NCBI GenBank assembly: GCA_038065775.1
Contig: JBBTQE010000013.1
Span: 1 to 8,352, forward strand
Direction: 5' to 3'
Length of the DNA stretch: 8,352 bases
DNA from: JBBTQE01 sp038065775
GTDB lineage: Bacteria > Patescibacteriota > Patescibacteriia > Magasanikbacterales > GWA2-37-8
The position numbers were made by a program, and so were the translations under genes. Positions 1 to 5,905 of this stretch are shown piece after piece; the stretch's first letter is position 1; each line of letters begins with the position of its first letter. The notes under the pieces are model-generated. The model was not told the DNA's origin, ran no database searches, and saw only the letters and a program-made list of their open reading frames with translations.

Positions 1-340
1 AATAAAAACCTTCCAAATGAGCAAGCGAGGATAATTTCATTAAATTTTTATAACCGGCATGGTTAAGCGCCAGCAAAACAAGATGATAATATCTTTCATT
101 CGGATTTTTGTCAAAACGGCTGCCCGGCGCGAGGTAGGCCTCCATTCCGATTATCGGTTTTAGCCCTTCCTTTTGGCAGGTCTCATAAAATTCTATCGCG
201 CCATAAAGATTGCCATGGTCTGTCAGCGCCAAAGCCGTGTAACCAAGACCTTTAGCATGCTTAACAAGCTCGTCAATCTTTGGCAAGCCGTCTAAAAGCG
301 AGTAGTGCGAGTGAACATGTAGGTGAACGAATTCGGACAT
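1..340 (-). CDS. dnaE: DNA polymerase III subunit alpha, N-terminal part (cut by window edge)
   Basis: This is the catalytic subunit of the replicative DNA polymerase; the window holds only its first 113 codons, and the gene continues past base 1. The visible part is the start of the PHP domain. Residues 6-18 read HLHVHSHYSLLDG, the first PHP metal motif, and residues 40-47 read TDHGNLYG, the second. Residues 62-73 (PIIGMEAYLAPG) match the family's next conserved block. The ATG at 338-340 gives the usual N-terminus (MSEFVHLHVHS). Only a four-base AAGG lies upstream as a possible ribosome binding site. It is the last gene of a minus-strand run but probably has its own promoter (350-378), behind a terminator (382-412). 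The family call is very secure; which DnaE subtype it is cannot be told from this fragment. Confidence 0.95.
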   Translation of the reverse strand, partial: MSEFVHLHVHSHYSLLDGLPKIDELVKHAKGLGYTALALTDHGNLYGAIEFYETCQKEGLKPIIGMEAYLAPGSRFDKNPNERYYHLVLLALNHAGYKNLMKLSSLAHLEGFY

Positions 341-349
341 ATTGGCCTT

Positions 350-378
350 ATCTTACCCTATGCGCGCCACAAAATCAA
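350..378 (-). promoter_or_regulatory. Candidate promoter for dnaE
   Basis: On the minus strand a TTGATT -35 (373-378) is followed after 17 bp by a TAAGAT -10 (350-355), each 4 of 6 to the sigma-70 consensus. The predicted start of transcription is only a few bases before the dnaE ATG, so the mRNA would be nearly leaderless. Its position just after the candidate terminator at 382-412 supports separate expression of dnaE. Confidence 0.4.
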
Positions 379-381
379 ACA

Positions 382-412
382 AAAAACCACCAGCATTTAA
401 CTGGCAGTTTTT
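382..412 (-). terminator. Weak intrinsic terminator between the small membrane gene and dnaE
   Basis: Read on the minus strand, AAAAAC pairs with GTTTTT and CCAG with CTGG, separated by a 2x2 internal loop, around a 7-base loop. A run of six T follows. It lies 15 bases after the stop of the 128-residue gene. The G+C part of the stem is short, so termination may be partial. Confidence 0.45.
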
Positions 413-426
413 ATTTAAAATTTCTA

Positions 427-813
427 TTATTTTTTTAACTTCTTGGCCATCTTCCTCATCTTCTTCGCCGTCGCCTGAACCGCATTGTCAACCGCGTCTT
501 TGGCGGCCGTATTCATTTTCGCTGATCCTTTGTTTATCCATTCTCTGGCTTTTTTCGTTACGGCATTTTTTACAATTCCGGCCACGCCCGCTCCGGCAAC
601 ACCAAGTAAACTATGTATATTATCAACTTTGCCTCTGATAAAATTGAGGGCTTCGGTCAATAGTTGCAGACGTGATCTGAATTCGTCAATGACCTGATTC
701 GTGTTTTTTAAAATCTTCGCGACATAAAAAAACATCCAACACAAAAACACGGTGATCCACAAAACGCAAAACGCGATCACGATGTATAAAATATCTTTAG
801 AAGATTCAAACAT
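427..813 (-). CDS. Small single-pass membrane protein of unknown function
   Basis: The protein has 128 residues. A hydrophobic segment at about residues 9-34 (YIVIAFCVLWITVFLCWMFF) should anchor it, followed by a helical, probably coiled-coil stretch (about 35-70). A small glycine/alanine-rich patch (72-80, VAGAGVAGI) and a long lysine- and alanine-rich amphipathic tail ending in KKMRKMAKKLKK complete it. The general shape recalls DUF948-like proteins, but I do not recognise a family with certainty. It lies between pheT and dnaE with its own promoter at 848-876. The ATG at 813 is the only usable ATG, since an in-frame TAA lies five codons upstream. Its full-length Shine-Dalgarno sequence (AAGGAGGT) abuts the ATG, which is unusually close. 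The lysine-rich tail could contact nucleic acid or acidic lipids; that is speculation. Confidence 0.8.
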   Translation of the reverse strand: MFESSKDILYIVIAFCVLWITVFLCWMFFYVAKILKNTNQVIDEFRSRLQLLTEALNFIRGKVDNIHSLLGVAGAGVAGIVKNAVTKKAREWINKGSAKMNTAAKDAVDNAVQATAKKMRKMAKKLKK

Positions 814-821
814 ACCTCCTT
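814..821 (-). promoter_or_regulatory. Ribosome binding site abutting its start codon
   Basis: On the minus strand AAGGAGGT runs directly into the ATG at 811-813, leaving one base between GGAGG and the start instead of the usual five to nine. It is one of only two full Shine-Dalgarno sequences in the window. No alternative in-frame ATG or GTG lies within the next ten codons to give better spacing. Confidence 0.6.
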
Positions 822-847
822 GGGGTTAAAATTTATATTATGATAAT

Positions 848-876
848 ATTATATCACATTCTAACTTCTGCTCCAA
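848..876 (-). promoter_or_regulatory. Extended -10 promoter for the small membrane gene
   Basis: On the minus strand a perfect TATAAT (848-853) is preceded by TGA, giving the extended -10 form TGnTATAAT. The TG belongs to the stop codon of pheT (854-856). A TTGGAG -35 lies 17 bp upstream (871-876), inside the last pheT codons. Transcription should start near 841, giving a leader of about 28 bases that carries the ribosome binding site at 814-821. Confidence 0.65.
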
Positions 877-3313
877 ATTTTTTTGAAAGAATCCCGACAG
901 TTTTTTCCTGAATCGCGTCAACTTCCGTTGATGTTAAAGTGCGTTCCGGACTTTGATAGACAAAATGATACGCCATACTTTTATAATCCGCGCCGATATT
1001 TTTTCCTTCATAAACATCAAACAGCTCAACTTTTTTTAACAGGTCACTCATCTGAAGCAAAGCATTTTGGATTTCTTCGTGCGTAGCTTCTTTTTTCACT
1101 TTGAAAGCCAAGTCCCTTTCTACGGACGGGAATTCAGGTATTGCCTTATAATTTATACCGACTTCCGGCAAATCAGCCAGCGCGCTTAAATTTAATTGCA
1201 ATACGCCAACATGCTGTTCAATGCCTAAATTTTGCAACACCGATGGATTGATCTCGCACAGCACACCCAGGGTCTGACCGCCGCTAGCCACCAAAGCCAG
1301 CCGGCTCGGATGCTCCCATTTCTGGACAATATCGTGCGGCAATATTTGAAAATCCATATTAAGCGCGGAAAAGATACTTTCCAAAACGCGTTTTGACTGC
1401 CAAAACGGCGCGTCGTCTTTTTTGCTGGCGACAGCCACCGCAAGCCATGTATCTTGTTTGGGTAATAAATTATCGCTGTTGCTCCCCACACGCGAACCGC
1501 TTTGTTTGGTAGAAAAAACTTTTCCAATCTCAAAAATTTTTACTTCCGGATAATTTTCAATGTTACTTTTTACATTTTCCAATAAATTTGGCAATAAATT
1601 ACGGCGCAAAAACGGACGCTCCTGTGAAAGTGGATTGTCCAATTCCAAATATTTTGAAATATCATCGCCAATTTTTGTAACCATCTGCGGACTGACAAAA
1701 GAATAATTATATGCCTCGGTATATGATAAAGAATTAACCAAAATATTTTTCAATCGTCTTTCCAATTTTCTTAATTTATTTTCTTCCGGCGGATTTATGG
1801 AGAACGCTGGCATTGACGAACCAATCTTGTTATAACCATAAACGCGTAAGACCTCCTCAACCAAATCTTCCGGAATGGAAATGTCTTTGGTGGCGCGCCA
1901 GCTTGGAATTTTGACTAACATACCATTGCCTTTCGCCTTGACCGCAAAACCCAAATCGCTCAAAATTCTCACAACTTCTTTCTTTTGCAATGTAACGCCG
2001 ATTTTCTTTTCCAAAAATTCCATGGAAATTTCCAATTGATTCGCGCTCAAATTAAATTTTTTCTGATCGGCCACATTGCTTGCCACCTTTGCTTTTGGGC
2101 AAATTTCCAAAACCAAACCAACCGCTCTTTGCAAGGCGATTTCGGCTAAATTCGGATCAAGCCCTTTTTCAAAACGCGCGGATGAATCGGTGCGCAAACC
2201 AAGTTTTGTGGATGTCTTGCGGGTTGAAGACGCGTCAAAATTCGCTGATTCAAAAATTATAGTTTTTGTTTCGTTGCTGATTCCGCTATCCATTCCGCCC
2301 ATCACACCGGCAATGGCCAATGTCTTTTCCTCGCTGGCAATTACCAACATCTCGCTCGACAAAATATGTTCTTTCCCGTCCAATGTTGTGAACTTTTCAC
2401 CATCGCTTGCTCGCATAACAACTATTTTGGGATTTGTTACTTGAGATTTGGAATTTCTGAGACGCTCGGCGTCGAAGCTGTGCATCGGCTGGCCCAAATC
2501 CATCATTACATAATTTGTAATATCAACTATATTATTAATTGGTCTTAACCCAACCGCAAGCAGAGATTTTTGCAACCATTCAGGCGACGGCTTCACTTCC
2601 ACTCCGCTCATTGCCACGGCCATATATCGCGGACAAAGCTTTGCATCTTCAACTGTAACTTTTAATCCAACTTCCTTGCCCGGCTTAATCTTTACCACTT
2701 TATATTCTTTTATTTTCTTATCAAACAGAACCGCAACCTCGCGCGCGATGCCATAATGACCCCACAGATCCGGCCGGTTGCTTAATGATTTGTTGTCAAT
2801 TTCTAAAACAGCGTCATCCAAACCAATGGCTTGAGCGAGCGGAGTGCCCGGCTTAGCTTTTAAGTTCGTCAAATCCAAAATTTCTTTCTCCTCTTGCGGC
2901 GGAAACATTTCTCCCAAACCGATTTCCGTTGAAGCGCAAATCATTCCAAATGAATCAACCCCACGGATTGCTGTTTGTTTTAATTCAACCAACTCGCCTT
3001 CACCATGCCATTTTACTTTTGCGCCAAGTTTTCCGAGCGCGACTAGCATTCCTTCGCGCGCATTGCTTCCACCACAAACAATTTGTAATTGTTCATTTCC
3101 AATACCCACTTTGCATACTTTTAATTTATCCGCGTTCGGATGTTTTTCGCAAGAAACAATTTTTCCAACAACAACATTCTCAAGATTTTTTCCTTGAGAC
3201 AAAACTTTTTCAACTTCAACCGTCGCCGCTTTCAATTTCGCGGCAACTTCTTCGGCGCTCACCGAGTCCGGAAGATTTACATGTTTTTTTAACCAAGAAT
3301 AAGAAATCAACAT
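854..3313 (-). CDS. pheT: Phenylalanine--tRNA ligase beta subunit
   Basis: PheT pairs with PheS as an (alpha-beta)2 enzyme that charges tRNA-Phe in the cytoplasm; the beta subunit binds tRNA and edits mischarged Tyr-tRNA. Its 819 residues match the full-length bacterial form. An EMAP-like tRNA-binding domain comes first (about 45-150, with VVVGKIVSCEKHPNADKLKV). The B3/B4 editing domain follows (about 210-395, with NIVDITNYVM and AIAGVMGG), then the B5 domain (about 422-495) and the inactive synthetase-like core (to about 710). The C-terminal FDX-ACB anticodon-binding domain spans about 726-819 (FPSVERDLAF). The ATG gives the usual start MLISYSWLKKHV, yet no Shine-Dalgarno sequence precedes it. 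It lies downstream of pheS, with a palindromic repeat filling the gap. Residues 286-296 look like a small in-frame repeat insertion. The TGA stop overlaps the next gene's promoter. Confidence 0.98.
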   Translation of the reverse strand: MLISYSWLKKHVNLPDSVSAEEVAAKLKAATVEVEKVLSQGKNLENVVVGKIVSCEKHPNADKLKVCKVGIGNEQLQIVCGGSNAREGMLVALGKLGAKVKWHGEGELVELKQTAIRGVDSFGMICASTEIGLGEMFPPQEEKEILDLTNLKAKPGTPLAQAIGLDDAVLEIDNKSLSNRPDLWGHYGIAREVAVLFDKKIKEYKVVKIKPGKEVGLKVTVEDAKLCPRYMAVAMSGVEVKPSPEWLQKSLLAVGLRPINNIVDITNYVMMDLGQPMHSFDAERLRNSKSQVTNPKIVVMRASDGEKFTTLDGKEHILSSEMLVIASEEKTLAIAGVMGGMDSGISNETKTIIFESANFDASSTRKTSTKLGLRTDSSARFEKGLDPNLAEIALQRAVGLVLEICPKAKVASNVADQKKFNLSANQLEISMEFLEKKIGVTLQKKEVVRILSDLGFAVKAKGNGMLVKIPSWRATKDISIPEDLVEEVLRVYGYNKIGSSMPAFSINPPEENKLRKLERRLKNILVNSLSYTEAYNYSFVSPQMVTKIGDDISKYLELDNPLSQERPFLRRNLLPNLLENVKSNIENYPEVKIFEIGKVFSTKQSGSRVGSNSDNLLPKQDTWLAVAVASKKDDAPFWQSKRVLESIFSALNMDFQILPHDIVQKWEHPSRLALVASGGQTLGVLCEINPSVLQNLGIEQHVGVLQLNLSALADLPEVGINYKAIPEFPSVERDLAFKVKKEATHEEIQNALLQMSDLLKKVELFDVYEGKNIGADYKSMAYHFVYQSPERTLTSTEVDAIQEKTVGILSKKFGAEVRM
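2426..2458 (-). repeat. Candidate short repeat inserted in frame in pheT
   Basis: These 33 bases encode RNSKSQVTNPK at residues 286-296 of PheT, between the conserved HSFDAERL and IVVMRASDGE blocks. As I recall the family, only a short turn (about two or three residues) joins them. The plus-strand text alternates units like GGGATTTG, GAGATTTG and GGAATTT. This resembles a dispersed simple repeat that reads as NSKSQ/NPKSQ-type peptides when translated. That identification is from memory of such repeats and was not searched. Confidence 0.5.
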
Positions 3314-3330
3314 ATGTTTAATTGTTTTTT

Positions 3331-3414
3331 TGTCATCCTGAATGAAATGAAGGATATCTATCCAGTTGTCCAGTGACGAATTTGACAGAGATTCTTCGCA
3401 TGCTCAGAATGACA
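3331..3414. repeat. Dispersed palindromic repeat between pheS and pheT (84 bp)
   Basis: The element opens with TGTCATCCTGAATG and closes with GCTCAGAATGACA, an imperfect long inverted repeat around a central spacer. Each half also holds a short hairpin: ATCCT with AGGAT on the left, ATTCT with AGAAT on the right. It ends one base before the pheS stop codon and begins 17 bases from the pheT start, so it will be in the pheS-pheT mRNA. It shares its ends with the repeat at 5831-5890, including the first 12 bases TGTCATCCTGAA. It looks like a REP/MITE-type element; no protein is encoded. Confidence 0.75.
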
Positions 3415-3415
3415 G

Positions 3416-4447
3416 TCAAAACTGTTCTAAAAATTTTAAGTCCCCGCTTTCAAGCAAGCGGATATCTTCAATGCCATATTTAAGCATTACCAAGCGCGTT
3501 AAGCCAAAACCAAACGCAAATCCAGAATAAACTTTCGGGTCAACTCCTCCTTCTTTTAAAACATTCGGATGAATCATGCCGGCGCCAAAAACCTCCAACC
3601 AGCCGGTGTTTTTGCACAAACGGCATCCCTGGCTCTTGCACAAAAAACAAGTTACTTCGCCATTCACGCCCGGCTCGACAAAAGGATAAAACTTAGGCCT
3701 TAAACGCACACGCGTTTCCGAACCAAACATACTTTTACAAACTGTTTCCAGCGCGCCTTTCATGTGGCTGAAATTTATCCCTTTATCCACCGCCACTCCT
3801 TCAAGCTGATAAAAAGTGTGCTCGTGGCGGACATCCGTCGCTTCATTTCTAAAACATTTTCCGGGAACTATCATGCGCAACGGCGCGCCATATTTTTGCA
3901 TCGCGCGAACCTGCACCGACGATGTATGCGTGCGCATCACCTGATTGGGGTGACCATTAATATAAAAAGTGTCCTGCATGTCGCGGGCCGGATGCGTTTC
4001 CGGGATATTTATGGCTGTAAAATTATAATAATCGCTTTCCAATTCCGGACCGTCCAAAACCATAAAGCCCATTGAAGTAAAGAGATCCTCAAGTTCATTT
4101 TGCACAATTGTATTCGGATGAAAATGTCCGCGCTCTTTTTTTGGCAAAGCCGGCTGGGAAATATCCACCCGCTCTTTTTCCAGCAACCCCCCAATTTCCG
4201 ACTGCGCCAGTTCTTTTTTCTTTTGCGCGAGCGCGTTTTCGATTTCACCTTTCACCTCATTGGCAATCTGCCCGACGGTTTTTCTTTCATCCCCGCCCAG
4301 CTCTTTCAGCCCTTTCAACAAACCCGTCAGTTCCCCGTTTTTACGACCCAAATATTTAACTTCAACTTCTTCAAGCCGGGTTTTATTCTTCGCGGATTTT
4401 ATTTCCGACAAGGCAGAGGTTTTTAATTTTTGAAGTTTTGATTGCAT
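3416..4447 (-). CDS. pheS: Phenylalanine--tRNA ligase alpha subunit
   Basis: PheS is the catalytic class II subunit of phenylalanyl-tRNA synthetase, forming Phe-AMP and transferring Phe to tRNA. The 343-residue length is normal. An N-terminal coiled coil (about 1-90, with YLGRKNGELT at 32-41) contacts tRNA. Class II motif 2 is at about 195-217 (GKCFRNEATDVRHEHTFYQ) and motif 3 at 309-322 (GFAFGFGLTRLVML), with the conserved Arg at 318. Residues 267-278 hold four cysteines (C267, C270, C275, C278) before TGWLEVFGAGMIHPN; such a zinc-ribbon-like knuckle is common in bacterial PheS. The block FVEPGVNGEVTC differs a little from the usual FTEPS form. It begins 17 bases after rseP, so the two are probably co-transcribed. 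No Shine-Dalgarno sequence precedes the ATG. Confidence 0.98.
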   Translation of the reverse strand: MQSKLQKLKTSALSEIKSAKNKTRLEEVEVKYLGRKNGELTGLLKGLKELGGDERKTVGQIANEVKGEIENALAQKKKELAQSEIGGLLEKERVDISQPALPKKERGHFHPNTIVQNELEDLFTSMGFMVLDGPELESDYYNFTAINIPETHPARDMQDTFYINGHPNQVMRTHTSSVQVRAMQKYGAPLRMIVPGKCFRNEATDVRHEHTFYQLEGVAVDKGINFSHMKGALETVCKSMFGSETRVRLRPKFYPFVEPGVNGEVTCFLCKSQGCRLCKNTGWLEVFGAGMIHPNVLKEGGVDPKVYSGFAFGFGLTRLVMLKYGIEDIRLLESGDLKFLEQF

Positions 4448-4464
4448 AAACTTAGCGCCAAAAA

Positions 4465-5673
4465 CTAAAATACTTTATTCCACAAATTTATGAATACGCC
4501 TTTAAAATTTCCGATATCCTTTATTGTAACCATAACAACCAACAGCATCAGGAGAACAAAACCAAGCGAGTGCGCGAGCTGTTCATATTTCTGCGAAAAC
4601 GGTCTGCGAATTATTTTGCTGATGCCAAGAAAAAGCAAACGCCCGCCATCCAACGCCGGAATCGGCAGGATGTTTATAATGGCCAAATTCAACGAAAGCA
4701 GAGCGGTAAAATTAAGCAGATAGGCAAAGCCCATTTTGGCGACCTGTCCGGTCATAACCGCGATGCCAACCGGACCGGAAAGCACCTCGCCGACGGGAGC
4801 GCCAACAAACAAACCTTTGATGATAAAAATGAAGGCAAGAACAATTTCTTTAAGATAGAAACCGGTCGCCAAAATGCCGCGCCAAATCGCCAAATACCAA
4901 GGGTAACTTACCATTCCAGACTCATCAATCGCGACGCCCAATCCGCCCTTGCCTGTGTCAGGATAAATAAATGGCTTAACTCTTTTCTCAATCAATTCTC
5001 CACCGCGCTTAATTGTGATGCCAATTTCTTCATTCTTATGTTCATCAATATATTTCTGCACCTGCGACAGCCGTGGATTTTCAATGTCGCCTACTCTGAA
5101 AAAAGCGTCGCCCGGCTTCAAACCTATAACATCAGCCGGCTTCCCGGACATTACTTGAATAATTAAAACTTGTCTATCTTTAACAAATTTTTCCGGCAAA
5201 TCTTGCGCTGACTGCGGCAGACCAATCATGAATCCAATGGACAAAAGAACAGCGGCTACAGCTACGTTCATCGCCACTCCGGCAAACAGTGTAATCGCTT
5301 TTTGCCAAGCCGGCTTGGAAGCAAAACTGTCCGGCCCAAGCTCTTGCCCCTCTTCCCCTTTTATACGCACAAACCCGCCGAGCGGAATTAAATTAAAAGA
5401 ATAAATTGTGCTACCATCAGTACCGGACACGCTCTGCGCGTCTGTATGCGGCTTCGCATCTCTCGCTTTCCCAATACCGACATATTTCCATTTTTTTACT
5501 TCCTTGTCTCCGATTTTTTCCACAACTCTTTGCATGCCAAACAACCTGGGAGGAAATCCAAACCCAAATTCATAGACCTTCATTCCACTTTTGCGCGCGG
5601 CGATAAAATGGCCGAATTCATGGGACAAAACCAATACGGCCAGCACAGCCAAGAATATCAATAAAGTAAACAT
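4465..5673 (-). CDS. rseP: RseP-family site-2 intramembrane zinc metalloprotease
   Basis: This membrane-embedded protease of the M50/site-2 family cuts transmembrane substrates such as anti-sigma factors; its substrate here is unknown. Residues 18-22 are HEFGH, the HExxH zinc site in the first membrane helix. Residues 334-345 read NILPIPALDGGR, with the LDG motif supplying the third zinc ligand. A PDZ domain lies at about 168-235. Further membrane helices are at about 128-152, 268-292, 317-340 and 366-386. The 402-residue length is slightly below the E. coli protein, which has two PDZ domains. A stretch at residues 49-89 between the first helix and the conserved YSFNLIPLGGFVRIKGEEG block looks inserted. 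It is the first gene of the minus-strand run, with pheS 17 bases downstream. No Shine-Dalgarno sequence is seen. Whether it is the true RseP orthologue or another site-2 protease is open. Confidence 0.93.
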   Translation of the reverse strand: MFTLLIFLAVLAVLVLSHEFGHFIAARKSGMKVYEFGFGFPPRLFGMQRVVEKIGDKEVKKWKYVGIGKARDAKPHTDAQSVSGTDGSTIYSFNLIPLGGFVRIKGEEGQELGPDSFASKPAWQKAITLFAGVAMNVAVAAVLLSIGFMIGLPQSAQDLPEKFVKDRQVLIIQVMSGKPADVIGLKPGDAFFRVGDIENPRLSQVQKYIDEHKNEEIGITIKRGGELIEKRVKPFIYPDTGKGGLGVAIDESGMVSYPWYLAIWRGILATGFYLKEIVLAFIFIIKGLFVGAPVGEVLSGPVGIAVMTGQVAKMGFAYLLNFTALLSLNLAIINILPIPALDGGRLLFLGISKIIRRPFSQKYEQLAHSLGFVLLMLLVVMVTIKDIGNFKGVFINLWNKVF

Positions 5674-5698
5674 AGAAAACTTGTATAATTAGTTTTGG

Positions 5699-5722
5699 TA
5701 TTATATACTTAGGTATATAATA
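5699..5722. repeat. Perfect AT-rich inverted repeat upstream of rseP
   Basis: Arms TATTATATAC (5699-5708) and GTATATAATA (5713-5722) are perfectly complementary around the 4-base centre TTAG. The dyad lies 26 bases upstream of the rseP start and includes TATAAT-like sequence on the minus strand, so it could be an operator or simply promoter sequence. Confidence 0.6.
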
Positions 5723-5731
5723 TTCTCGCTC

Positions 5732-5757
5732 GGAAGAGAACCTACATTTTCTCTTCC
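5732..5757. repeat. Perfect inverted repeat in the rseP-lemA control region
   Basis: GGAAGAGAA (5732-5740) and TTCTCTTCC (5749-5757) form a perfect 9-bp stem with an 8-base loop. CTCGCT flanks both sides, and GCTCG/CGAGC pairing can extend the stem past a bulge. If the promoter at 5770-5798 is used, the stem would sit in the 5' leader of the rseP transcript. No T-run follows it on either strand, so it is not a standard terminator. Confidence 0.6.
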
Positions 5758-5769
5758 CTCGCTACGAGC

Positions 5770-5798
5770 ATTATATAATATCTGCTGTAAAAAGCCAA
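5770..5798 (-). promoter_or_regulatory. Candidate rseP promoter with overlapping divergent -10
   Basis: On the minus strand TTGGCT (5793-5798), 17 bp and a perfect TATAAT (5770-5775) form a plausible sigma-70 promoter. Transcription would start near 5763, giving a leader of about 90 bases that carries both inverted repeats above. The same AT-rich block reads TATAAT on the plus strand (5774-5779) and could serve lemA, but no good plus-strand -35 is visible. Confidence 0.4.
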
Positions 5799-5830
5799 GA
5801 GTCACATCTCCGGGCTAAACCTTAATAAAT

Positions 5831-5890
5831 GTCATCCTGAACTTGTTTCAGGATCTAACTCGAAAGATGCTGAATCAAGTTCAGCATGAC
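5831..5890. repeat. Dispersed palindromic repeat upstream of lemA (60 bp)
   Basis: Two 26-bp arms (5831-5856 and 5865-5890), starting GTCATCCTGAACTTG and ending AAGTTCAGCATGAC, are inverted repeats with three mismatches around an 8-base centre. Each arm is itself a perfect 8-bp hairpin: ATCCTGAA with TTCAGGAT, and ATGCTGAA with TTCAGCAT, each with a 5-base loop. The element ends 15 bases before the lemA ATG. Elements with these ends are, to my knowledge, scattered through many bacterial genomes as REP-like repeats. It shares its left end with the repeat at 3331-3414. Confidence 0.85.
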
Positions 5891-5905
5891 AATAATAAAA
5901 CATAT

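Noticed and set aside
342..697. Plus-strand open frames opposite the 128-residue membrane gene
   Set aside because: Serine/proline-rich low-complexity products antisense to a frame with a promoter and a Shine-Dalgarno sequence.
883..3321. Several plus-strand open frames of 60-130 codons opposite pheT
   Set aside because: They are antisense shadows of a complete conserved pheT gene, with no domains or ribosome binding sites of note.
854..4447. Alternative genetic code (TGA read as an amino acid, as in some CPR groups)
   Set aside because: pheS and pheT end at TGA exactly where the families end, and Trp positions use TGG; no in-frame TGA occurs in conserved regions.
4009..5664. Open frames opposite or out of frame with pheS and rseP, the longest with 198 codons at 4570-5166
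   Set aside because: Both strands are explained by pheS and rseP with all catalytic motifs; the shadow proteins resemble no family.
5843..5905. Longer lemA frame starting at a TTG (5843) or ATG (5867)
   Set aside because: The added peptide, including MLNQVQHD, is the translation of the palindromic repeat at 5831-5890. LemA homology and usual length begin at 5906.
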